Notes under the pieces: model-generated
What the model was told of the DNA's origin: nothing
Seen by the model: only the letters and a program-made list of their open reading frames with translations
Databases searched by the model: none
Shown here: one piece after another, positions 1 through 12,800 of the stretch
Layout: each line of letters begins with the position of its first letter
How positions within the stretch are numbered: position 1 is the stretch's first letter
Translations under genes and position numbers: made by a program
DNA from: Gymnorhina tibicen
Taxonomy: Eukaryota > Chordata > Aves > Passeriformes > Artamidae
NCBI GenBank assembly: GCA_013399875.1
Contig: VXAZ01000263.1
Span: 745,262-809,261, forward strand
Direction: 5' to 3'
DNA length: 64,000 bases

Positions 1-103
1 TAAGTAGTAAGTAAAACAGGCATCTTAAAAGAACATAAGGCTTGGTACTGTTCTAGAAGACTATTAATTGAAGGGAAAAAAAGCCCAGGATATTCCTTCT
101 CAG

Positions 104-318
104 TGAGTTCATCCTCATATCCTGCACTGTTTTCAGAACTGTCTCCTCAGGTTCCCATCCCTGCTGAGCCTCTCACAAACACTTCAGGTTGCTTGTATGA
201 CAATACTTTGCCTGAATCCTCAGCACTGCAGGAATGGGTGCAACTTCCTAATCTTTCTCCTTCCCAAATCCAGGGGATCCTTGAAAGCACAGAGTACTCA
301 GCATGGCATTACGAGTGA
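104..318 (+). CDS. Putative last coding exon of an unidentified protein (partial, enters from outside the window)
   Basis: An open frame of about 71 codons ends at a TGA at 316-318. Just before it is a possible splice acceptor: a short pyrimidine stretch and CAG ending at 103, with an ATTAAT-type branch-point candidate near 63-69. The frame has no initiating ATG near its start, and an acceptor at 103 would leave two bases of a split codon, which fits an internal start by splicing. The peptide is rich in Ser and Pro, then has a Trp-Val-Gln-Leu-Pro segment, a Ser-Pro-Ser-Gln-Ile-Gln stretch, and ends Ser-Ala-Trp-His-Tyr-Glu. It looks like the tail of a regulatory protein, for example a transcription factor activation tail, but that is a guess from composition. 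No domain is visible and I do not recognise the gene. A chance open frame remains possible because the frame is short. Confidence 0.35.
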
Positions 319-975
319 TACATTCTTGTGAGAGAAAAATGTTTTCCTCTCCATCCCTGCTTTTTTGTTCCTTAAGTCTTTAAATCTCTTTTCAGTGGGG
401 CCTGAACTGTAGTACTGTAAGGCAGAGCCCGAGCCTCGGGCAGAACCATGAAGTCCAAAATAACACTGGTCAGCATGGAAATTGAAGCTTTGGTGTGCTG
501 TGTTCCCACCTCACCCACACTGCTGGGTTGTTGCATCACCCAGGGCAAGCTCAGCTCTCTGCATGTATGAAATGATGGAGACAAATACATGCATCCATCT
601 CACAGGGGTGCTGCACAGGCTGATTAATTAATGAGCGCTTGTAAAGCATTTTGGGAAGCTTGGATGTAGCCTGCTCTCTAAAGCAAAATTGGGGGATGTC
701 TTATTTTGCTTTCCAGACTATTTCAGTTTAAGTTTCATTTCTCTTCAATATCATATGGAGACATACCCAAAATATGAGCACTGAGATAGGGAAGAGTCAG
801 TTTAGCAGCCCCTTCTAGAGAATTCCTTATGACACACGACTTCTCTTTTCTCAACCAGTAGGAGTATAATTTATAATTTCATCACACACTCATGTTTTTG
901 TTGCTGTTGTTCGGTAGCTTTTTTTTCCTATATTGAGTATTTATGAAGGTAAAAAAATAAATTACTTATCAACTA
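319..975 (+). other. Possible 3' UTR of the left-edge exon
   Basis: This non-coding sequence follows the stop at 316-318. An AATAAA hexamer lies at about 955-960, which would give a 3' UTR of roughly 640 bases if it is the poly(A) signal. The stretch includes a MIR-like relic at about 560-669. The assignment depends entirely on the upstream exon being real. Confidence 0.2.
560..669 (+). repeat. MIR/CORE-SINE- or L2-type tail, fossil
   Basis: The segment reads as the conserved tail of an ancient amniote SINE/LINE: a CTCACAGGGGTG block, then a GATTAATTAATG block, then CTTGTAAAGCATTTTGGGA. This order matches the familiar 3' region with TTGTAAAGCGCTTTGAGA in MIR-like and L2/CR1-like elements of birds, turtles and mammals. 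The 5' part is too diverged to place. Family naming is from memory of the motif. Confidence 0.55.
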
Positions 976-3900
976 CTTATAAATCTTACAGGCAAGGGAA
1001 CTCTTTTAGAGACCTAGGCAAAATGCACTGGTACAGATAAGAAAATTTAGGTGCATCTACACCTAAAATGATAGGAAAATTAAAAGGAAAGCCTCAAGAA
1101 ACTTCAATCTCAATCCCTCTCACAGAATATCCTACTGCATAATCACTACAACTCCCTCATGCACAGGTAAGAAAGGGGACCTTTGAGTAAGATACATTGT
1201 CCATGAACTCTTCACAGACAATCAGTAAAAGTTATTTAGCACAGATGTTGCTGTAATTGTGAGATACTGGGAAAATCAATGTTTAGTGGCAGGCTCCCAA
1301 CTCCACCCTGGCAATGCTCTTGAGTTAACATCACCAGGCTAGAATTTAAAACATGTAGAACAAAATTGGCTGAGATAAGTCCTCTAAAGTTGTTATCATC
1401 ACTCAAAATATCCCATGTTATTTTGATCTCCAAGTCACCCAGAGATAAATAGATTGTGCTCTATATCCATGTACTTCTAACCTTTGCTATCCAGTGCAAG
1501 TTTAGGGATGATGATTTTGTGAAGTGCTGTGCATACATATACCATATTCTTTGGGTAGGAAACATCTCATTGTTGTGTTCGTACACTATGTATCACAGCG
1601 CATCTTTTTGCAATATGAGGAATTATCCTAAATATTAAGAATCTCAGCCATTATTAATGAAACACATAATAATAATGCTTCTGAGAAAGGTGAGTACAGA
1701 AGCAAACACAGAGAAATAAGTGTAAAGGTGTAAAATCTGCTAAAACTTTGCCAAGTGTAGCATTCTACTCATACCAATTCTGGATAAAGGATGACGATGT
1801 TTTTAACAAAGGTGACATTGTTCATTCTTTGTTGTATTTAATCCTAAATAGGACAACACCCTCAACGCAATCCAAGAGAATTTGTTTCACCTCTCATTCT
1901 CATACAAGGTCTCACTCTTGTTCTCTCCTAAACAATATACTTCTGGAAGAGATATATACACGAAATAGAATTTTATAACCTTAGTGACATTCCTAAATGG
2001 CATAGAGGAGCCTTACCAAAAATTCACAGATGTACACACCACACAAAGGGGTAAAATGTAATTTGTAGGGATGATTAGCTGATCTGCACCCATCTGTATA
2101 TTCAACCCAGGATAAGAACTCCATCTGCCGCAGATGCTAGCTACAGGGGTTTTGCAATATCAGCTTTCGAGGTGGGGAGGCATCTAGAGTACACCTAAAG
2201 GGCAAGCTGAGAGAGAGAGAGTTATAAGGGTAGTTGAGTTGCTCTGCAGGGCTTTAAGTGGCTCAGCCATCCAGCTGCAGAACTGTATGACATATTCCAT
2301 CTGAATTAACAACACTTAAAACCTGCATAATCAGTGAAAGCACTGAGAGGAAACGTCCTCTGCAAAGGTTCACTCTTCTTTGGTGTTCACATTCAGAAAA
2401 ATTCTGTTTATTACAGAGGGACTAGGATCCTGATCTCTCCGCTCCTTTATCCCCTTGTGTTCCCTGTATAGGAGTGTTAACATGTGTGACCTGTCTCTCT
2501 GACCTTAATTCTGCTGAATCCCTCTCCTTTTTGCTCCCCATGCCCAGCGAATTAAAGAGCATGCTGGCAAAAGTGCTGGTGCTTTTGACCAGGATTTCTA
2601 TCTCTCTTGAAAGCTTGTGGCTTTGCCTATTGCAACAAAGATGGTCTCTGCTGTCACATGCACACGGAGGTACCCAGAGCAAAAAGGAGAAAAGACAGAC
2701 AGACCTGAAAAAGTGCCTCAGCTATCAAATCAGCAGCTGCAGTGCTGAACCCCATGGGACCCCAGTCTACAGAGTGCACCACAATGTTTTTACAACCTAG
2801 AACTTGAGTACCTTCCAACGCACTACGGCACAAAGTGACTAATGTCTGCCGGGTGCTTTGCATTTTCTCTATCACACCCACGCCCACGCACACATGCACA
2901 GACTGCGTGACTTTGGGAAAAAACCAAACCTGTCAATGCAGGGTGTCTAAAAGCTGAGTAAAAAAGAACTTGGGCACATCTTGATTGGTGACCAGATTTT
3001 GTGGATTAATGAAGAAGCCACTGTGACTGTATAGACACATAACATGTTTTGCACATTTCTTTTTGGGGTCTAAGATATTTCTAAAGGTAAGACAAAACAG
3101 CAGGGTGTTTCTGTCACAGGGAAGGTTACAGTAGACAAGAGTCCCTGGTATAAAATATAATAAAAAGACATATAAGGAAAATATGCCAGTAATACAATGT
3201 TTTGCATGTGGAACCTATTCCCACAATTAGTGTCTTATTCCAAAAGGTACCTTTCTGCCCTTTGGGGAGTGTTCAAGAACTAAGATGCATTTCAGTGGGC
3301 ACAGTTTTATTACAATCTGGATGTTACAGAAGTAGCTGGGTAAATTAGGGCAGCAGAGCAATTAGGAAATTGTCATTTGCTGATCTCTTCCCTTATGGAA
3401 CTATTTGTATAGATAGGTATAACCTTTTGTCCATTTTCAGAATAACTGATTAACCAGTGATGTGCTTTTAAAAATTCATCCAATCTTGCCAGAATTTCTC
3501 CTCTAACAAATAAGCTGCTCAGGATCATTAAAAGCTCTGGAAGAAAACACATATTTTTGAACAGCAATTTTCCTTTGTGACAACTAGACCTTAGTGGAAT
3601 GGGTTCACGCAAAGTTCTTCAAATGTTTTAGGGTGCCCACATTCAGTAGAATTCAAAAGAAAGGGATAGAATTATTTCCAAAGCAGTGAAAAGAAAAAAC
3701 ACTTCAGATCTTTTAGCTGCTCTCACACACTGAGCAGTGCCTTAGCAGCTGCCAGGATGAAAGCTTAGAGCAAGTTCCTAAAGGAGCAAGTGGCTACACA
3801 GTGTGACTGCTGATTACACCTTCCCTAGACAGCCTCCAAATGGAAACCTTATTAAAACAGGATTATGTTGAGGCTGTGTTCCCTGTGTCTCCACTGGGCT

Positions 3901-5084
3901 GAGTTTATGCAGTAAAAGCTGTAGTTAATGGCAGGAGTAAACCATAGACTGAGGTACACACCGTGTAGTCTCCACCCTGACCTTTAATCAGAAAAATTCC
4001 AGCCAGAACGTTTAGTTTGGAAATATGGATGCATACTACCAGATACCCACTGGTATTTTGTACTGTTTACTTTATTTCTGCAGTTGACTTATCTAAGTTG
4101 GACTCGTGCTGCTCAACAAGCACATCCATCACAGTGGCTGAAGGAACAGGACAGTGAGGACGGGCACCGCTCACACCAGTGGCCCCACTGGTGTCAGGGA
4201 CCTTGCAGGACCTTCAGGATAGCATAAGCAGCCATGCCACAGCATAAGGAAGTGAAGAGACCCCATATAGCTCTGTCCTGACTGAAGTGCACTGAACCTT
4301 TTCATAATCAGGCTTCCACTTCTAGTGTCCAGGAATGTCTCCAGTAAAAATCTCCTTGCTTTTAGGTTAAAACTGAATCCTTGCCAATGGGGGGGTTTTA
4401 CAAAATTTCTAGTTTCTCAGAGAAACCCATTAAGTTAAAACACAACCCTTGCAAAGGAAAAAAACAACCCCACACAACTGGAATTTCCCTGCTTCTAGTA
4501 TACCCAGGTGTATTGTGTAGGGAACAACAAGATTTTACAAAATGTTTTCTTTCCTTCAGTTCCAAATGAAACAAAAAGATTGAGGGAAAGAAAGTAGAAA
4601 AGAAAAAAAGTTCTTTTTTTTTTCGCCCAAATTCAGGAAGAGCTCTTTCTTCAGGAGAGAGAAGAAAAAATTACAATACCAAATCCCATGAAATTAGCAG
4701 ACACTTTTATCTTAACCTAGAGGGTGGGTAGGACTGTGATTGTGCTTCCGTCCTCTACCATCAAAGAGTGTTTTGGGAAGCTGCTTCTACCTACTGCTTC
4801 TGAGGAAGCCCTATTGCTCACAGAACTCCAAAGTTTTAATAAATGTTTTTGATTTGAATCCAAGTTCTGGCAAGGTTCAAATGCACTTATCTTTCAGAAC
4901 CTGATAGGAATGTATCCTGAAATTCACAAAAATTCACATAATCTCTTTATGTGGAAAAGATCTTCATATTTTCTTTTTCTGCAGAACTATGCCATATGTT
5001 TAATTCTTCGCAAGTTTCTTCTTGAATATTTCAAGGGATAAAGTTTTACTACATCCCTTGGGATATTAATAGACTCATAAATTT
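976..5084. other. Non-coding, no recognised feature
   Basis: About 4 kb of AT-rich sequence with only short chance open frames. It holds a short GA dinucleotide run near 2209-2221, purine-rich sequence near 4565-4620 followed by a T-run, and no repeat family that I could identify. No exon with convincing splice signals and protein-like content was seen. Confidence 0.5.
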
Positions 5085-5305
5085 CAATGTCAGGAAGTTT
5101 TTCCAAGACATACCACCTAAACTTCCCCTTGAGTTCACTCCATCCCTCCCTCTACTATGCCAACAAATTCTTTAAATCATGGATACACTCTTCAATGTTT
5201 GTAGACTTCCCCATCTTCAAGTCTGCCATTGCCTAAGCAAATTACAGCTACTTACCCAAACTTCACATTATAGAGTAATCCCTCCAGTCTCCTCAATCTT
5301 CTCAC
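5085..5305 (-). repeat. Fossil CR1/L3-like LINE fragment
   Basis: Read on the minus strand this resembles the region near the 3' end of old amniote CR1/L3 elements. On the plus strand it shows, in order, GGAAGTTTTTCC, a CTAAACTTCCCC block, an ACAAATTCTTTAAAT block followed by a GTAGACTTCCCC block, and a CTCAATCTTCTC block. These correspond to the usual succession in reversed CR1 copies, but divergence is high and the ends are approximate. Confidence 0.4.
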
Positions 5306-5524
5306 TGATTTATTTCCTAATAGTTTTTTTGAGAGTAGTGTGCAGTGAGGTTATATGTCCTTCAGCTGTTGCCTTTTTGAACAGAATACCAGTCCCTACA
5401 ATTACAGCATAGTATTTCAGACTTCTAACTCTTTTCCAAAAATAAACAAACCAACATATTTTTTTCCCTTCTGTGTGTTAAATTTAATTGCACTTGCAAC
5501 TGTTAGTGAAAGTCAGATTGACGA

Positions 5525-5549
5525 CTTCTTCTTCGTCTTCTTATTTTTA

Positions 5550-5610
<61 letters not shown>
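5525..5610. repeat. Trinucleotide microsatellite (TTC-type lead-in, then pure TTA repeat)
   Basis: An uninterrupted TTA/ATT period-3 run covers 5550-5610, about 20 copies. It is preceded by an imperfect CTT/TTC run at 5525-5542. The purity suggests a currently length-variable locus. The long Tyr- and Ile-runs in overlapping frames are products of the repeat and not evidence of a protein. Confidence 0.97.
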
Positions 5611-6695
5611 TCTTCTGCACTGCCCATTTGCAGGTACAAATTATTTCAGGAACTTTTGTACTGTGAAATACAGAACTCCTCATTGCTGATGTGACTGAGC
5701 TCAGACCAAAAGGTTCAAAATGTCATTTCTAACCACTGCAGACTTCTCTGATGTTCCCTGTGCCGAGGGGCAAAGCAACAATTACAATTTCATGCCTGGT
5801 CTGTGCGCTCTTCAGATAGGAACAAACTCTGCCTCCTGACCTGTAACAGAAGAAATATCAAAACCACATCCCAAACAGACACATGGATATGTTCACTTTG
5901 GAGTTTGATCCTTAAAAAGAAAAAGTCCAGTCTGAACTGAAATATTGCCTTGCCCAAAACCCATGGATTCTCTACTTTATATTTCTGAAACAATGCTAGA
6001 AATGCCTTCCCACTGTTGACCTAATGCTTGCTAACAACATGGTTGCGTATGCTCTACGAGAGTGCAAATAGAACAAAATTTAGCAAGTTTGTTTACAAAA
6101 TCCAGAATGACATTGAATGCATTAAGATGCTCCAGTAAAAATGTGATTTTTGTACCTGAGCTGCAATACTTCCAATTGAGTAAACCACAATATCTTTGAA
6201 AATTTTAAAATATTATAAGAATTGTATGAGGGAAATGGAAGCACCTGATTGAATACAATTACACCAGTTAAATATGAAACTTCACAGAGACTTGAAAACT
6301 CAAGGAAAGAATGAAAAGTTCAGTCAACTGTTCATTTTATTCAAGAATTGGTCTAGAAGCAAGCTAGGTATCCATATGTACATTCCTATAAAAAACATCC
6401 TCATATCTTTGGTCTGCTTTTCTTATAATGTATTCTCTCTTGGAAAGGCCCCACTATCAGACTACCTCTTCCCAAACCAGGGAAGGGCATCAAAAAAATC
6501 ATTTCATAATAAGATGCACTTTCCTCTTCACCAAAGGCAGAAATGACATTTTGAAGATGTTGCTGAGAAGAGTTAGTCTGGGAAGTAAAAGATATCATGA
6601 ACAACCATGTGTGATGCTGTAAGGAGGGAGAAGAAAAACTGGTCCTTACAGGAAAAACAGACACCAAAAGCAGCTTGCCTGAACTTCAGCAGCAC
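5611..6695. other. Non-coding spacer, no recognised feature
   Basis: About 1.1 kb between the TTA microsatellite and the ATCCC satellite. Only short overlapping open frames on both strands are present, with no domain, splice pair or repeat family that I can support. Confidence 0.5.
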
Positions 6696-6825
6696 ATCCC
6701 ATCCCATCCCATCTCATCCCATCCCATCCCATCTCATCCCATCCCATCCCATCTCATCCCATCCCATCCCATCTCATCCCATCCCATCCCATCTCATCCC
6801 ATCCCATCCCATCCCATTCCATTCA
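6696..6825. repeat. ATCCC pentamer satellite with a 20-base higher-order unit
   Basis: Twenty-six consecutive pentamers run from 6696 to 6825. Every fourth pentamer is ATCTC instead of ATCCC (starting at 6711, 6731, 6751, 6771 and 6791), so the true unit is 20 bases and is repeated five times without other change. The last pentamers degrade to ATTCC and ATTCA. The minus strand is a run of GGGAT with GAGAT at every fourth place, giving three adjacent G-triplets per unit. The Ser-His-Pro-Ile-Pro pattern in the plus frame is a by-product of the repeat. Confidence 0.97.
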
Positions 6826-9800
6826 CCGGTCAAGTTCAATTAAGCTGTCCTTGAAACCTCATGTCATACATCCCTATTAATTAGTTACTTATCAATTCTT
6901 TTTATTTGAAATTAACCTGCAAACACCCTGCAGGTTCACACTTATTCAGATAAGCTTTGAAAAACAAACACAGTCTTAGGCAAAACCCAGAAGTACCTTT
7001 GAACATCCTCCCCCCATACATCTGCTGTGTCCAGCTTTCTGGTACTGACGTAATATTTGCCTCGACACAGTAAGAATTTCGGAAAGTATAAGCCTAAATG
7101 AGTTCAAACTCTAACAATATACATTTTAATCCTCCTCCAGGCACATGCTTGGATACTTTTTCTTATCAAATCTAAGCATCTCCCTGGAATGTTTATTTAA
7201 TGACCTTAGCCTTAGCATCAAGAGATTAATCAGTCAACTGTAAAGAAATACAGACTGTCCCCAAGAGTTTAAATTTTATCAGAGTAACTAACTCTAATGA
7301 ACAATAGAGAATTGGTTGGGCTTTATTCTAAAGGGTCCAGGAAAAAGAGAGTTTTAGAGGGGGGAAAAAATCTAATCTTAAATGTAACCAACTATGCTTC
7401 TTTTGTCACTTCAGCATCTCATTTAGCTTATACTTCTGATAGATTGGTATGTCACCCATTATTTCCTGTCATCTCATCCAAATACCAAGATGGCTAATTG
7501 ACTTTAGATGAGCTTTTATTTATGACTCTCTCCCACCCTGCTTTAATTTCAGGGGGTGGGACCGGTAATGTTTTTTTTAATCGGTTTGTTTTAATGGGCT
7601 ACAGGATACTGTTGTAAGGTCACTGACCACACTGACAGGAGAGAAAAGACCATGAATCTGTATTATTTTCAGGTCACTGAGTGACTAGGAGAGAATGGGC
7701 TGTGACTGGGAAGTGCCAGCTTTCATTATTCTGCATTGGTCTGTGTGACCTTTCAGTTCCACTGTCCTTTCCTACCTCTGCTGTAACAGCCTCCTCTATT
7801 TTCAGTTTTTCTCTGTAGTATCCCTTTTCAACTGTAAACTCCTCATTCCAATGCAGAACACTGTCAGGAGTCGGAAGCAGTTTGTTCAGGGCTGGTTCTG
7901 TGGCAGGCCTCTCCCCAGTTAGGTTCCCAAGCCCATCTCTCTAATTGTCATGTATAATTTATCCAGCAGGGCTGTGACAGACTGCAGTTCCAGCCCGTGG
8001 CAAACATCCATACGGCTCAGGCTAACCCTGGGTGAACAACAACAGCTCACACAGTTGCCTCCAAGTGCTGTATTCACTAACCCATAAAAGTACAACCTAT
8101 TTTTCAAATAATATGACACTCGGCTATTGTGAAGTTTGTTTTTTAATATAACGGTTGTGCCCATAAGTGCTCTGCCTAAAATAGAGAATGACCTAGCAGC
8201 AATAACACAAAACACAGTGGTCTGGGATGAGGAGACAGTGATATGCAAGAGATGATGTCGTGCCTCTGGGCTTACAGAAAATGCCCTACTCCTCTGACTT
8301 TTTATCCATCACTACAGTTCTGCTGAGCAGCTGCTTTTTCTGTCGTACTGCCGGTCTCCAGTCTGCACAGGGCAGGTGTTGCAAAGCGTGTAAACTCCAA
8401 TACCACCTGATAAATAACCAAGAAAAATTAGGAAAGTTTAGACATGAAAGAATTGAATAAATGAAAGAAGGATGGCATTTGAAGCACGATGAGGATCATA
8501 GAAAAAGAAATTGGGGAACTGAAAAGAAGGAAAGAAGAATGAATATGGCTTCAAAATGTTCTTGCAAAAATATTTCAATCTTTACTCTTCATTTATTCAA
8601 AGTACTCTTCCTTCATCTCCAGTACCAATGATTCTTTCTGCCCAAACCAGGGTTATGTCAGAAGACAAAGCAATAATATTCCTAACTCCTAATTCATAGA
8701 ATTCTGAAACATTATAAAGGCAGAAGATATTCAGAACCCCATACATAGCTGACATTTGGGGTAGGGAGAAGGGTATGAAAGCAAATATAAGCAATATCCA
8801 CAAATAATTAAACACAGATCTTTTGCCTCCTTCCTTGGAAACACTGGAGAGTGTCACAGGAAAGATAATGGATAAGGGGTATCACATGTCCTAGTCTCTT
8901 TAGTATTTGTTTGGTTTTTTTTAAAACAAAACCTACAAAAAACAACTCCAAAGACATGGATTGAGAACTGTTGGCTGGAAAAATCAACATCAAGGCTTCC
9001 AAACTGTTCTCAAGCAAGAGACTGTTCTCAGGCCTCAGCACTATTTGCAGTTTATCCACCTTATCATCAATCCATTCAAAGATAAAAGCAGCATCACTCT
9101 AGGCACCATTTAGCAAGTTCCTGAAAAATCTGAAAACCTGTTCTTACCCTGAAACATGGTAACTGGTCCTACTAACTTGTGTCTTTAGAGAGTAAGAGAG
9201 GCATTTAGTAGGTGAAAATTTGGCTTTGTCTAAGGATGAGATGACATGGTAATTATGAGGACAGCTTCGTGCCATGTATAAATACTCTGGTCTGGCATGC
9301 ATGGGGCTTACAGCTTCAGAAGCAAGATCAACAGGCCCAAGGCTTTTGGGTGGCAGGTAAGACAGGGTAATTATCCAGGGGCTGAGTCAAGAGACAATAT
9401 AAGGGCTCACATCACAAAGTTTTATTGTTGCAAATCATTGATTGCTTCCACACAATGCTATTTACTTTAATTCCACTGGTTCATCACCACATCTGTCATT
9501 GGTGAATTGGTTTATGTTTTTAAGATGCTCGCATATTACATTATAGCCACTCCATTTCACACTAACAGCAATTCTACATAATTCATCACTGTCACTTCAG
9601 GCACTGTTCTGTAGCTGACTTGACCTGCGAAAAGAAAGGCAATAAAGATGTACAGCAATGGGGCTCTTTGAAATCTAGTGTGTCAAGCCTTGTGGCAACA
9701 TGCTTTTAGTTCTGAATTTCTTTAGCAAACTCCAGATCAAGACGATTCTTCAGTGAAAGGCAGAGGAAAAGGAGAGCTTTCTGTCCCTGTTGCCAATGAT

Positions 9801-12800
9801 TAAAGTCACCAGTCTGCTAGTGACTGTTACACAGATGGACAGGTAATTCCTACATGGTGGGCTCCATGTTTTTGAAGCATTTTAGAAATTCTGCACAGCT
9901 CAGACACATGACCTTCAGCATCCACCAGGCAGAGTCTGTTTTAAAGGAGGCACATATTTGCCTGAGCTAACTGATATTGGACCAGACTGAGCATCAGACA
10001 CCCATATGTACACTCAGGGTCTGACAGCCTTCAACACAATCACATTTTCAAGGGCAACTATTGCGTTCTAAAATATTATCATTTCAACCCAGTCACTGCA
10101 GCAGATCAGAGCGCTATACAACAGCTCTTCATTTCTATGATTCTGTACAAAGTCAGCCAGACTTTGCATGGATCAGTGCAAACCCATGTAAAGAAAACAA
10201 CCAAAGGAAACTGTAGGCAAGACAATACTATTGTGTTTCAAACAGCAATACCCAGCAATACCAAAAATTCTCAAGTATGTGAAAGAGATGGCTATAGTAC
10301 TTGTGCCTATTTCCTTCTTACTTTGCTGTTTTATGAGACTGCTCGTTTCTTCCAGATGTAAAAGTGTACCTATTTCAAAGCTCAATGCAGCCACAAAAGG
10401 CTCTCACCAGAATATATTAAAGATGCTTTTTGGTCTCTTGCATGACAGTTGATATTAATATTGAAGCAATGAAGAACCAGTGATGTGGAAAAAGTGCATA
10501 CAGAGTCTAACATAAACTCACTCACATTTTAGGCAAACCACGTTAACCAAAACAATGCCCATTGAGGCTTTTAGTTTAAATTCAAGACAGGAGGCAATTA
10601 TTTTTGTCTTTCACTTTACCTAGCAAGGAAAAAAAAAATTAAAACCTAAGCTTCTGAGGAATCTAGCTAAAACTATCCCAGCAAGCCAAGAGCATGACTC
10701 ACAGAGAAAATGGAAATAATTCACTATTGGAAGATACAAGCAAAGCACCAGCTGATGTCATGTCCTGCTAAGATATAAACTCTCTGCCCTGGATGTTAGA
10801 ATGAAAAACTTACAAGTTCAGCCCAGGAAATGAAAAGCTGGTCAGGAAAGGCTCAGGTTAGAGGACCCATTCAGACAGGATTTGCTTTCACAGCCTGACA
10901 TGCAAAAAGGGGAATCACTGCCTCTTAGAATGAGACATCTGCCCAGGAACAGCAGTTTGAGAGTGTTTCCCTGAGACAGGTAAATAATACCTACTGCCTG
11001 GAGTTCAATATTGTAGCAGGGCAGTGTTTGGTAATTTTCAAACAAGTTTGGATGACTTAATGACATGTAACAATAACACACCTTATTACTCTTGCCTTAA
11101 CTTCAAAATTTTTCAGTATTTGGTCAGTTAGAGAATCAGGACTGCAGACAGAAAAATAAGGTTTCCATGGAAAGAGAAATATTATGATCCCTCACTCCCG
11201 TCCGTTAGAGAATCCAAAAATCACATTAACTGCCTGGTTCTAACCTTAAAAAGCATCACATTCCCTTGGGTGTTATTTAACACATCCATTCCTTATGCTG
11301 GAAAGAGTAAGCAACTAATTTAGTTCCCATCACAACTGTTCATTTCCAACACTGCATGCCTGATGAAGACATCACCCAGACTAAGTGAATGGGTAAATAA
11401 TTGTCCAGTCCTGAATTTCCATCAGTATTAAAAAGGAGGATTACTTGGAAGAATGAACAAGTTGGTCTGCAATATTTTATCGTCTTCTTAGCCACCTGGC
11501 AGAGAGTTGTGTGCCTACCAGTGGAGACACTGAACCTTCAAACTGGAATTGATACACCTTCCCAGAGCCCTGAAAACCTACCTGTGCTGGAGCCTTGACT
11601 CTTTTCTAGGTATAGAAGTCTGACCTGGGAAGAGGGCGTGGAGATAGCTGGGCATGAGATTTAATTCTGTGCAGTCTGTGAGGACAGTGACAGTAAGTAC
11701 ACCTCTAAAATGGAATAAAGGTCTTTCAGGGCTGAGGAGTTCAAGAACTGAGTTCTCTGTTGGCTCTGTGTCTTTTTGTGGTTCAAAGACTCCTGTGGCC
11801 TAAATCAAAACCTTTCTGAGGTGGAGCAGTATGTCATTGAAGAGATTCTGCTCATCATATCTGATAGAAGATAAAGGAAAAAACACAAAAAACACCCCAT
11901 GGCTGCTTTTCCCATCTCCAAAGTACACATAATTGGAAACAAGGAGGGGGAAAAAAAGCACTACAGAGAGTAGTATGAGGCAGTGAAGCACCTTTCACAG
12001 TGCTTCTCTTCTGAATCCTCCTTCTCCATACTCCCTCTTCTAGGAGAGCAAACACTGCTGGTTATGTAGCCATCGTTTTAATTTGCACAAAAAAGTCACA
12101 GCCCAGGACCCTGATGTTGAATTCACCAATACAGTGTAGAAGTCTGTGAGTGCTGAAAGAAAGTCCCTTCCAAACACAAAATGAAAAGGGCCACAGGAAT
12201 CTGATAAATCAAAACTGAGTATCAACACGGTCCCAAAGTGGCATCTTAAAAAAAAAAAAATTAAAAATTCTTCAGTAAAAAGATGAAGTGAAGAAGATAA
12301 AAGTTTTCTTTTCCTCTCCTTTTTTCCCCCAAATGAGTTTGTATTCCCTTGCATAAAAATAACTTCATTGGAGAAAAGTGAATTGTGGGCAAAGTTCTCT
12401 AATAGCAAAAGTAGTTTGATTCAATTTTATTTCTGATGCTCAAATTCCATTCCTTCTCTGGCCCTCATATCCAGTCACCATGGCAACAAAAGTGCAGAAA
12501 AATCCTTTGCCCATTTGATAATCATTTAATCATTTAACAACAAAACAGGTTGGGAATGGAAAAATGGAGTAATGGGAAACACCAAAAGGAAAATAAACTC
12601 TGCTATCAAAAAAAGTCATATTCCCCAACAAAAAAACCCTGAAAAAGAAAGAAGAAGGAGCAGAAGTAAAGAGAAATGGCCTACAGGATCTCTGTGTCCT
12701 CACTGAGAATAGATTTAAGGTTCTTATTGCTCTCCTTCACACACCATAGTGTCTTTTATTTTCTCCCCATGGGAGTCTGCATGCTGTCTGAAATATCCTT

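Noticed and set aside
5355..5694. Poly-Tyr and poly-Ile frames
   Set aside because: Produced by the TTA microsatellite read in different frames.
6607..6843. Frame with repeated Ser-His-Pro-Ile-Pro units
   Set aside because: The peptide is only the translation of the ATCCC satellite. There is no upstream gene context.
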